From Candidatus Aminicenantota bacterium (GTDB lineage: Bacteria > Acidobacteriota > Aminicenantia > Aminicenantales > Aminicenantaceae): a DNA stretch of 8,845 bases. The translations under genes and the position numbers were made by a program. Where the stretch lies: contig JAFGNQ010000054.1 in NCBI GenBank assembly GCA_016926925.1, positions 1 through 8,845 of the forward strand, in the 5' to 3' direction. Below the pieces are notes generated by a model. That model worked only from the letters and a program-made list of their open reading frames with translations. It was not told the DNA's origin and ran no database searches. Below are positions 1 to 6,171 of this stretch, one piece after another; position 1 is the stretch's first letter; every line of letters begins with the position of its first letter.

Positions 1-668
1 ACCAGGGTTTTGCGCAGCAGGGAGGCAATGCTCATTCGGGTTGAAGGGGATTGTTGCTTTGCTCCAAAAGCCGACTTTACCGGATCCCCCAGGGTAATAT
101 CGATGCCGGCAGGCTCAAGAAGGATCATGCTCTCGAAATCTTTTCCCACGGTTTTAACCACAGCACCCTGGCCGCCGATGACTTGGCGGTTTCCGGGCGC
201 CACATAGAAGGCCGTGATTCCCCCACACAAAAGTTCCTTGCTTCGGCTGAGACCTCCTTCTTCCCGAATGAAGTCGCTGTAGGGGTAAAATGCCTGGATG
301 ACCCTGTTCTCGGGAGTCACAGGATTCGTGGCATCGTTCCGATCTTGCGGCCTGATACCGTAATAGCTCATGGCATCGATTATTCCAGGCATAATGTACT
401 TGCCGGATGCATCGATAACCGTAGCCTCCTCAGGGACTGTCACATTCACTCCTATCTCTGCAATTTTCCCGTTACGGATGACTACGGTCCCTCTCACGAT
501 GTCTTTTCCGGTCATGGTCAGAATCGTTCCACCCTTAATGGCAATGATGGAATCTCCGTAACTGAAAATCGAAAGTGCCGTCAAGAGAGCGAGAAGAGGC
601 ACGCTCAATCTTTTCAACAAAAGAACAGGTGTTATATGATGGATTGTATTGGTTTTACTCTTGCACAT
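1..668 (-). CDS. Exported amidohydrolase-like protein, class A (no HxH), C-terminus cut by window edge
   Basis: About 222 N-terminal codons of an amidohydrolase-superfamily protein (COG1228-like); the rest lies beyond the window. The reading frame begins at the ATG 668-666, which has GGGGAGGA (682-675) 7 bases upstream. The nearer ATG at 673 is in another frame and stops after 13 codons. Residues 1-40 look like a signal peptide: basic KR at 19-20, then a hydrophobic run LSVPLLALLTALSIF. A beta-rich start follows (IIAIKGGTILTMTGKD, IRNGKIAEIG), then IMPGIIDAMSYYGIRP at about 92-107. Catalytic relatives have HxH where this protein has Met100 and Tyr102. GGQGAVVK follows (Lys172). It matches the two complete class A genes upstream closely, including VTPENR and RM(S)xxxLLRK. 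It is the fifth gene of the operon, 14 bases after the preceding stop. Inferred: a periplasmic protein that probably lacks metal-dependent hydrolase activity. The other ligands are off the window. Confidence 0.88.
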   Translation of the reverse strand, partial: MCKSKTNTIHHITPVLLLKRLSVPLLALLTALSIFSYGDSIIAIKGGTILTMTGKDIVRGTVVIRNGKIAEIGVNVTVPEEATVIDASGKYIMPGIIDAMSYYGIRPQDRNDATNPVTPENRVIQAFYPYSDFIREEGGLSRSKELLCGGITAFYVAPGNRQVIGGQGAVVKTVGKDFESMILLEPAGIDITLGDPVKSAFGAKQQSPSTRMSIASLLRKTL

Positions 669-682
669 GTCATTTCCTCCCC

Positions 683-2047
683 TCATTGAATCTCCGGTCC
701 AGCCTTCCGCTCATAAGAATGAATCCCGTCGATAAAAACATGTTCGACCAGACTCTCTGTCTTCAAGGGGTGTCCGCTGAGAATAATCACGTCGGCATCT
801 TTGCCTTTTTCCAGGCTGCCGATACGCTTATCTACACCAAGAATTTCGGCAGCATTGATGGTAAGAGCTTTGAGGGCAGTATCTTCAGATAGGCCATAGG
901 ATACAGCTAAGGCCGCATCTAGAAGAAGCCATCGACCTTGAGTCGCCTTACCCGAGCCTCCATAATCCAAAGAATGGCTGCCGAATGCGATTTTTACACC
1001 GGCTTCGCTTAAAAGGGCGGCATTCCGTTCGTCCTCCAATTCTTGGATCTCCATGAGGTTGTCATAATGACTAAAGCCGAATGGATGGGACGGAGGTCCG
1101 AGTACCACGGGAATCTTTTTCTTTGCCAAAATATCCCTGATTCGATAGGCTCCGATACCGCTGTCGATAACAAGGTCAAGGTTGAACTCTTCTGCAATGC
1201 GTATTGCTGCGAGAATGTCATCGACATAGTCGGCTTCAATCCTTGCCGGGATTTCTCTGTTCAGCATCTTGGACAATGCTTCGTTTCCGAGATCCCTCGG
1301 GAGTTTGGCGGCCTTTTCTTTTTCTTCTTCTGATTTAGAATTGTAGTCCATGACCTTTTTCGCATATTCCCCGGCACCCATGAGTGTTTTTCGCAGCAAA
1401 GCCATCGAACTCATCCGAGTCGGCTGATTCGCGGCGGGCATCCCGTATTGCCCCATAGGCGCATAGGCGATGGTCATGCCGATGCTCGCAGGATCTCGAA
1501 CCCTCATGCTGTCATATGTTTTGCCGTTTGTTTTAAGCACGGCTCCCTGTCCGCTTATAAGCTGGCTGTCGCCGGGAGCGATGTAGACCGTTGTTATGCC
1601 GCCGCAGAGAAGTTCTGACTCGGCAACGATACCCCCTTCTCCCTTGAAGAGATCGCCAAAAACATAGTAGGCATCGGCGATTCTGTTTTCAGGGGTGACC
1701 GGTTGTGGGACATTTCGCGCGAAGGGTCTGATCCCATAGTAGGTCATGGCATCGATAATACCCGGCATCACATACTTGCCCGAGGCATCGATAACCGAGG
1801 CACCTTTGGGTACCCGGGCATTCTTCCCGACTTTCTCGATTTTCCCGTCTTTTATCAAGACCATTCCGTTCTCATAGGTCTTGCCCGTTATTGTAAGGAC
1901 GGTCCCTCCTTTTATAGCAACGACCTGCTGCTCTGCAGAATGCACAAGAAGACCGCATATACCCAGAATCACGAAAAACAGGCTCAATCGTGAGAACCGG
2001 CTTTCCCACACAGGTTTTTTCTGTATCGACACTTTTTTTCTCATCAT
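683..2047 (-). CDS. Exported amidohydrolase-like protein, class A, metal ligands missing
   Basis: 454 codons; full-length amidohydrolase-superfamily fold related to COG1228. Residues 15-38 form a signal peptide (RFSR, then LSLFFVILGICGLLV, likely cleaved after HSA), so it should be periplasmic. The N-terminal beta-sandwich (VVAIKGGTVLTITG) and C-terminal RIGSLEKGKDADVIILSG are typical of the family. The catalytic positions are not: HxH is Met101/Tyr103 within GIIDAMTYYGIRP, the strand-5 His is Glu271, the strand-6 His is Ser296 in LVIDSGIGAY, and the strand-8 Asp is His358 in AFGSHS. The Lys of the GQGAVLK segment (172) is kept, as is VVLGPPSHPF at about 314-323. Two adjacent ATGs exist. The second (2044) is better spaced from the GGGGGGAG ribosome site and would give a TGATG junction with the gene before it; the first gives ATGA. 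Closest relatives in the window are the genes at 4616-3255 and 668-1. Inferred: a pseudoenzyme or a hydrolase with a rebuilt active site. Confidence 0.93.
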   Translation of the reverse strand: MMRKKVSIQKKPVWESRFSRLSLFFVILGICGLLVHSAEQQVVAIKGGTVLTITGKTYENGMVLIKDGKIEKVGKNARVPKGASVIDASGKYVMPGIIDAMTYYGIRPFARNVPQPVTPENRIADAYYVFGDLFKGEGGIVAESELLCGGITTVYIAPGDSQLISGQGAVLKTNGKTYDSMRVRDPASIGMTIAYAPMGQYGMPAANQPTRMSSMALLRKTLMGAGEYAKKVMDYNSKSEEEKEKAAKLPRDLGNEALSKMLNREIPARIEADYVDDILAAIRIAEEFNLDLVIDSGIGAYRIRDILAKKKIPVVLGPPSHPFGFSHYDNLMEIQELEDERNAALLSEAGVKIAFGSHSLDYGGSGKATQGRWLLLDAALAVSYGLSEDTALKALTINAAEILGVDKRIGSLEKGKDADVIILSGHPLKTESLVEHVFIDGIHSYERKAGPEIQ

Positions 2048-3258
2048 TCTCCCCCCTCTGTCACCTGAGAATCTTGATGGCGGTCATAGGCGACGGCTCC
2101 ATCAACCAAAACCATCTCGACTCGGGATGAGACTTCGTACCAGGGACCGTTGAGTACCACCAAATCCGCATCCTTCCCCTTTTCGATAGATCCGACACGA
2201 TCGTCGATCTTCGCGATCTCCGCCGGATTGATTGTGACCGTTTTGAGCGCCTCTTCTTTGGAGAGCCCGTATCGAACAGCCATAGCCGCATTCAACCGAA
2301 ACCACTTTTCAGGAGAAACCGGATGATCGGAGTGCATCGCCAATTTGACTCCCTCTCTTTGAAGAGTGACAAGGCCATGCAATAAAGACTCAGGCACATT
2401 GATGGACAACTCTATGGGCATACAGATAACAGGGACATTCCTCTTTGCGATTTCATCGGCGACTTTCCAAGCTTCGGGGGCGTGGATGAATTGGAGTTCG
2501 AAACCGAATTCATCCTTGAGTTTAAGAAAGGACATGATGTCATTCGCCCACATGATGTGGACCCTGACCACTTCTTCACCCTTGAGGGCTTTGGCCAGCG
2601 CTTCCATAGCCAAGTCTCTGGCAGGCGGAGGTCCCTTTTTATCACCGGACTCATATCTATTCCAGCCCTCCATGTATTCTTGCGCCTTGATAAAATTGGC
2701 ATGTATCGTTGGAATATGGGACAAATTGACTCCGTTTATAGCCATTTTCAACTCTCCGGAATCCTTCAGTATCCGTTTGTCCAAATCTCTGCCAAAGGTT
2801 TTGATGGTGACGGACTGACCTCCCATCCTCTCCCCGCTTCCAGGTCCTGTGACTACGGTCGTCACTCCTCCCTTCACGGCTTCAGCCCAATCCGGGATAT
2901 CCAAATGGATGGCATCTATTGCCCTGTTTTCCGGACCTATGGGTTGAGGCATCTCGTTGCTATCATCAGCCACAAACGTTCCCAGATGGCAGTGAGTGTC
3001 AATAAGGCCCGGAATGATGACTTTCCCAGTCATATCTAAGACTTTCGCTTCCTTCGGAATACTCACATCAGCGCCGACAGCCACGATTTTGCCGTCCTCG
3101 ATGAGGATTATGGCGTTTTGAATGGCCTGGCCTACCGCCGTATAAACCAGAGCACCCTTGAGGGCTAGAGACTCCTTGGCACGGCCAATCGAAGAGCTCA
3201 TTTCCGTCAAGAGCACGAATATTGCCGCAAAAACAAAAACTATCTTGAAGGTTTTCAT
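2044..3258 (-). CDS. Exported metal-dependent amidohydrolase, class B (complete ligand set)
   Basis: 404 residues, COG1228-like amidohydrolase. The open frame extends up to 3318, but the ATG at 3258 is chosen: it follows a purine-rich ribosome site, overlaps the preceding stop as ATGA, and begins a signal peptide (MKTFKIVFVFAAIFVLLTE, cleavage near GRA at 25-27). All expected ligands of a catalytic TIM-barrel hydrolase can be seen: His89 and His91 in GLIDTHCHLG, Lys153 in GGQSVTIKT (probable strand-4 Lys), His234 in VRVHIMWAND, His259 in QFIHAPEAWKVADE, and Asp311 in AMHSDHP. The C-terminus carries RVGSIEKGKDADLVVLNG, the family's sandwich strand. Relatives hydrolyse cyclic amides or dipeptides (imidazolonepropionase; Xaa-Pro or Xaa-Arg/Lys dipeptidases), so a periplasmic peptidase or amidase is a fair guess. 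The exact substrate is unknown. It is a paralogue of the 4616-5827 gene, with long stretches alike even in nucleotides (2800-2870 against 5365-5435). Confidence 0.93.
   Translation of the reverse strand: MKTFKIVFVFAAIFVLLTEMSSSIGRAKESLALKGALVYTAVGQAIQNAIILIEDGKIVAVGADVSIPKEAKVLDMTGKVIIPGLIDTHCHLGTFVADDSNEMPQPIGPENRAIDAIHLDIPDWAEAVKGGVTTVVTGPGSGERMGGQSVTIKTFGRDLDKRILKDSGELKMAINGVNLSHIPTIHANFIKAQEYMEGWNRYESGDKKGPPPARDLAMEALAKALKGEEVVRVHIMWANDIMSFLKLKDEFGFELQFIHAPEAWKVADEIAKRNVPVICMPIELSINVPESLLHGLVTLQREGVKLAMHSDHPVSPEKWFRLNAAMAVRYGLSKEEALKTVTINPAEIAKIDDRVGSIEKGKDADLVVLNGPWYEVSSRVEMVLVDGAVAYDRHQDSQVTEGGE
2049..2057 (-). promoter_or_regulatory. Ribosome binding site deciding between adjacent ATGs
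   Basis: On the minus strand this reads AGGGGGGAG. It ends 1 base before the ATG at 2047 and 4 bases before the ATG at 2044. The second spacing is closer to normal, so translation of the 683-2047 gene probably begins at 2044. This changes the protein by only one Met. Confidence 0.55.
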
Positions 3259-4616
3259 TTGGCCCCTTCCTTCCGCTGGTAGACAGATTTTCCATCGATA
3301 AAGACCTGATCGACCCATGTCTTGATATCCAGAGGGTACCCGGAAAGAATGATCACATCGGCGTCTTTACCTTTCTCCAGGCTTCCCACCCGGTTATTGA
3401 CACCAAGGATTTCGGCAGCATTGATGGTGATCATTCTGAGGGCATCATCATCGGAGACGCCGAAGCCGGTCAGATAGGCGGCTTCGATAAGAAGCCATCT
3501 GCCTTGAGTTGCATAGCCGAATCCACCGAAACCAAATCCGAAACTTCCCAGTGCAACTCTCACGCCGGATTTGATCAGCTCAGCGGCATTGTATTCGTTC
3601 ATTTCCCGGTAGAGGTCCGGAGTCATGCTCACTTCACCTCCCTGGATAAAGGGGTGAGTGGGCGGTCCGAGGACAACGGGAATATTCTTCTCAGACAAAA
3701 TCTGTTTGACCTTATAGGCACCGAGTCCGGAGTCTATGATCAGATCGACACCGAATTCCTCGCAAAGGCGGATGGCGGTCCGGATGTCATCGACGAAATC
3801 CGATTCAATGCGCGCCGGCACTTCTTTGTTCAAGAGATCGATCATGGCCTCCGTGCCTAAATTTCTGGGCGGGTGCGGTGTCTTTTCCTTTTCCTCACCG
3901 GATTTTGCCTCATAATCATCTATCTTTTGCTTATACTGTTGAGCTCCGAGGAACGCCTTCCGGATTAGCGTGGCGATACCCATTCGAGTCGTCGGTGTTT
4001 TCGCCGCCATACTGAATTCATTTTTGGGGGGGTCGCCGATGCACATATCGATCGCTGCCGGCTCACGGAGCGTAAAACCCTCATAGCTGTCTCCGTATAC
4101 TTTGACAACAGCCCCCTGTCCTCCGATCACTTGTTGATCTCCGGGAGCGATATAGACAGTCGTCACTCCACCGCTCAAGATTTCCCTGTCTTTGACAACC
4201 CCCTTCTCGCCATGCATCTGCCGGCCGAAAGGGTAGTATGCCAGAATGATCTTGTTTTCAGGAGTGACCGCATTCCCCCTGTCATTCAGGGAAAATGGAC
4301 GGATTCCATAGTACGTCATGGCATCAACAATGCCGGGCATGACGTATTTGCCTGTCGCATCAATGATCGTCGCTCCATCAGGTATGCTGACCTGTTTTCC
4401 CACGGCAGCAATTTTCCCTTCCCACAAGACAACAATCCCGTTCTCTATCTTTTCCCCGGCCATGGTAAGTACGGTGCCGCCTTTGATGGCTATAGCAGGG
4501 TTAACTTCTGCACTTAGACCTCGACTAAAGAAAACCGGCAGGACGAAAAACACGGCACAGGCGGCACCAGCTGCCTTATAGAAAAGGCTGAAACCTTTGC
4601 TCATTTTACCAGACAT
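3255..4616 (-). CDS. Exported amidohydrolase-like protein, class A, metal ligands missing, Gly-rich segment
   Basis: 453 residues. The start ATG at 4616 shares its A with the preceding TGA (TGATG) and has AAGGAGG about 7 bases upstream. The N-terminus has a basic stretch and a hydrophobic run (AAGAACAVFFVLPVFF), with likely cleavage after LSA at 36, implying export. The fold matches the 683-2047 gene over its whole length: AIAIKGGTVLTMAG, YVMPGIVDAMTYYGIRP, IGGQGAVVK, VVLGPPTHPF, ATQGRWLL, RVGSLEKGKDADVIILSG. The catalytic ligands are replaced: Met100/Tyr102 for HxH, Glu271 and Ser296 for the two single His, Phe359 for the Asp. Lys172 is kept. After the lost Asp there is a glycine/phenylalanine run (GSFGFGFGGFGY, about 357-368) in place of the HSDHP loop of class B. 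Inferred: a non-classical or inactive partner of the class B enzyme encoded just upstream. Overlapping translation suggests matched amounts of the two proteins. Confidence 0.93.
   Translation of the reverse strand: MSGKMSKGFSLFYKAAGAACAVFFVLPVFFSRGLSAEVNPAIAIKGGTVLTMAGEKIENGIVVLWEGKIAAVGKQVSIPDGATIIDATGKYVMPGIVDAMTYYGIRPFSLNDRGNAVTPENKIILAYYPFGRQMHGEKGVVKDREILSGGVTTVYIAPGDQQVIGGQGAVVKVYGDSYEGFTLREPAAIDMCIGDPPKNEFSMAAKTPTTRMGIATLIRKAFLGAQQYKQKIDDYEAKSGEEKEKTPHPPRNLGTEAMIDLLNKEVPARIESDFVDDIRTAIRLCEEFGVDLIIDSGLGAYKVKQILSEKNIPVVLGPPTHPFIQGGEVSMTPDLYREMNEYNAAELIKSGVRVALGSFGFGFGGFGYATQGRWLLIEAAYLTGFGVSDDDALRMITINAAEILGVNNRVGSLEKGKDADVIILSGYPLDIKTWVDQVFIDGKSVYQRKEGAK
3263..3274 (-). promoter_or_regulatory. 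Ribosome binding site fixing the start at 3258
   Basis: The minus strand reads GGAAGGAAGGGG, followed after 4 bases by the ATG at 3258. It lies inside the 3' end of the preceding gene. It supports the signal-peptide start over the ATG at 3318, which has no comparable site and would put a hydrophilic 20-residue extension before the export signal. Confidence 0.7.
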
Positions 4617-5827
4617 CAGTCAGCCTCCTTCGGATACTTATCGTCCTTCATACGATCGTAGGTGATAAAGCCGTCCACAAAAACCATGTCCACACGCGAT
4701 CTCGGCTCATACCAAGTTCCGTTAAGCACGACCAGGTCAGCGTCTTTTCCTATTTCAATGCTCCCTACCCTATCGGAAACCTTACTGCTTACTGCGGGAT
4801 TAAGAGTGACCATCTTCAATGCCGCATCTTCCGGCACTCCATAGTGAATCGCCATGGCGGCATTTACTCGCAACAATTTCAGATGGACGACGGGGTGGTC
4901 TGTGTGGAGGGCCACTTTGACTCCAGCGTCATAGAGTTTTTTGATGCCGAAAAGCATTCCTTCATCAATGGCAATTCGTGTAGCCAGGGGAAGCATGATC
5001 ACCGGGACCTTCCGTTTCGCAATCTCATCGGCGACTTTGTAGGACTCGGAGCTGTGGATGAAAGTCATATCAAGCCCGAATTCGTCTTTCAGCTTTAGAA
5101 AAGTCATCATGTCGTTGGCAAAATGGATATGGACCCGGAGTTTTTCTTCCCCTTTCAGGACAGGTACTAGGGCTTCCATAGCAAAATCCCTATCGGGAGC
5201 CGGTTCTTTTTTGTCTCCTGCCTCGTACTTTTCCCACTTTTCCATGTACTCTTTGGCTTTGATAAAAGTTTTGCGTATTTCCGGAATATGGGAGAGATCG
5301 CGGGCATTTACAGCCATTTTGGCCTCCCGGTTCTCTTTCAAAATCCTCTTTTGCAGGTCTTTTCCCCAAGTTTTGATGGTCACCGACTGACCCCCCATGC
5401 GTTCTCCGCTTCCAGGGGTCGTGACAACCGTCGTCACACCGGCCTTCATGGATTCAAACCAGTTGGGATCATCCAGATTCAAGGCATCAATGGCCCGGTT
5501 TTCAGGCCCTATCGGCATGGTGAACTCATTGACGTCCTCATAACCCCCTACATGGGTGTGTTCATCGAACAGGCCTGGGATGATTTGTTTCCCTGTGACA
5601 TCGATGATCTTTACGCCTTCGGGAATGTCCACAGCTTGTCCAACGGCAGCAATTTTTCCGTTTTGAATAAGAATGACGGCATTGGGAACAGGCGGGCCGA
5701 CAGCCGTATAGACTGTGGCACCCTTTAGCACTACAGTATCGTCAAGTTCCGCTGTGCGAGAGATCACCGGTGCCATCAAAAAACCGAGAAAGATCACAAT
5801 TGTTAAGATCCGGATGGCACGCTCCAT
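4616..5827 (-). CDS. Exported metal-dependent amidohydrolase, class B, first gene of operon
   Basis: 403 residues, COG1228-like. The ATG at 5827 has AAGGAGG (5841-5835) 7 bases upstream and starts a signal peptide: MERAIRI, hydrophobic LTIVIFLGFLMAPVI, cleavage probably after RTA at 26. All catalytic ligands are present: His90 and His92 in GLFDEHTHVGG, Lys152 in GGQSVTIKT, His233 in RVHIHFAND, His258 in TFIHSSESYKVADE, and Asp310 in ALHTDHP. The C-terminal strand is RVGSIEIGKDADLVVLNG. It is the first gene of a five-gene run and is preceded by a 344-base gap with a likely promoter. The family catalyses metal-dependent hydrolysis of amide or peptide bonds, often in dipeptides or cyclic amides. 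Substrate cannot be assigned. A histidine pathway role (HutI) is unlikely: no other hut gene is present, HutI is cytoplasmic, and this protein is exported. A periplasmic peptidase is the simplest reading. Confidence 0.93.
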   Translation of the reverse strand: MERAIRILTIVIFLGFLMAPVISRTAELDDTVVLKGATVYTAVGPPVPNAVILIQNGKIAAVGQAVDIPEGVKIIDVTGKQIIPGLFDEHTHVGGYEDVNEFTMPIGPENRAIDALNLDDPNWFESMKAGVTTVVTTPGSGERMGGQSVTIKTWGKDLQKRILKENREAKMAVNARDLSHIPEIRKTFIKAKEYMEKWEKYEAGDKKEPAPDRDFAMEALVPVLKGEEKLRVHIHFANDMMTFLKLKDEFGLDMTFIHSSESYKVADEIAKRKVPVIMLPLATRIAIDEGMLFGIKKLYDAGVKVALHTDHPVVHLKLLRVNAAMAIHYGVPEDAALKMVTLNPAVSSKVSDRVGSIEIGKDADLVVLNGTWYEPRSRVDMVFVDGFITYDRMKDDKYPKEAD

Positions 5828-5834
5828 GTTTTTG

Positions 5835-5841
5835 CCTCCTT
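5835..5841 (-). promoter_or_regulatory. Strong ribosome binding site of the amidohydrolase operon
   Basis: The minus strand reads AAGGAGG, 7 bases before the ATG at 5827. A close match to the 16S anti-Shine-Dalgarno complement confirms the first start of the operon. Confidence 0.75.
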
Positions 5842-5891
5842 TCCTTAAAATTATTCGGCAATAATAAGACGGTTGATTTCCAAGAACGTAT

Positions 5892-5920
5892 ATTATGCCT
5901 CAATTTTCATGCTTTGGAAA
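5892..5920 (-). promoter_or_regulatory. Candidate sigma-70-type promoter of the amidohydrolase operon
   Basis: On the minus strand a TTTCCA box (5920-5915, four of six matches to TTGACA) is followed after exactly 17 bases by CATAAT (5897-5892, five of six matches to TATAAT). The start of transcription would fall near 5885, giving a leader of about 58 bases before the ATG at 5827. A perfect TATAAT also occurs at 5958-5953 but has only a weak -35 (about three of six). No GG-N10-GC sigma-54 element was found in the gap on this strand. Confidence 0.45.
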
Positions 5921-6171
5921 CAGAAAAAGGGAGAAAGAGGAACAGGCAATATATTATAAGGCTAATTTTTGGTAGGATTGAAATGAAACCGCCTGTCCTC
6001 TCTCTCCCCGCAATATAATAAGAAGGAGGGGAAAAAGTGAAGTCTGTTCAAACCGTCAATTTCGTGCAGGCCGTCATCTGAGCGTGCCGGAATAGAACAA
6101 CAATCCCGTATACCCGATGTCCGGATTCTTCCTGGTATTGAAATTTTTCTCTCCATTGTATTCCGTAAAAA

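Larger units (their letters stand above)
5828..6171. other. 344-base non-coding gap between kinase gene and amidohydrolase operon
   Basis: No convincing gene. A 64-codon minus-strand frame (6156-5962) lacks a ribosome site and a recognisable protein pattern, and plus-strand frames here are no better. The part nearest the operon is AT-rich and holds the candidate promoter. At 6163-6177, overlapping the kinase stop codon, is a 5-bp inverted repeat (CCGTA-N5-TACGG) without a following T-run, so it is not a standard terminator. No clear Rho-independent terminator was found, and read-through from the kinase gene into the operon cannot be excluded. Confidence 0.6.

Noticed and set aside
51..689. 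Long plus-strand frames opposite the amidohydrolase genes (also 2482-3039, 6532-7020, 7061-7498)
   Set aside because: They are antisense shadows of genes with clear family motifs, and their products show no domain pattern.
3259..3318. 20-codon N-terminal extension of the class B gene ending at 2044
   Set aside because: It overlaps the preceding gene deeply, lacks a ribosome site and would bury the signal peptide.
4616..5827. Assignment as HutI (imidazolonepropionase) in a histidine pathway
   Set aside because: The proteins have signal peptides and no hut genes are nearby; only family-level similarity is supported.
6075..6090. CGGCACG on the minus strand as a sigma-54 -24 box for the operon
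   Set aside because: The base pair at the -12 position is TG, not GC, so the essential spacing rule fails.
6102..6127. AATCC...GGATT repeat around GTATAC
   Set aside because: Short arms with a long loop, no link to a promoter element; likely chance.
5962..6156. 64-codon minus-strand frame in the gap before the operon
   Set aside because: No ribosome site, no recognisable protein pattern, and it overlaps the AT-rich promoter-side region.
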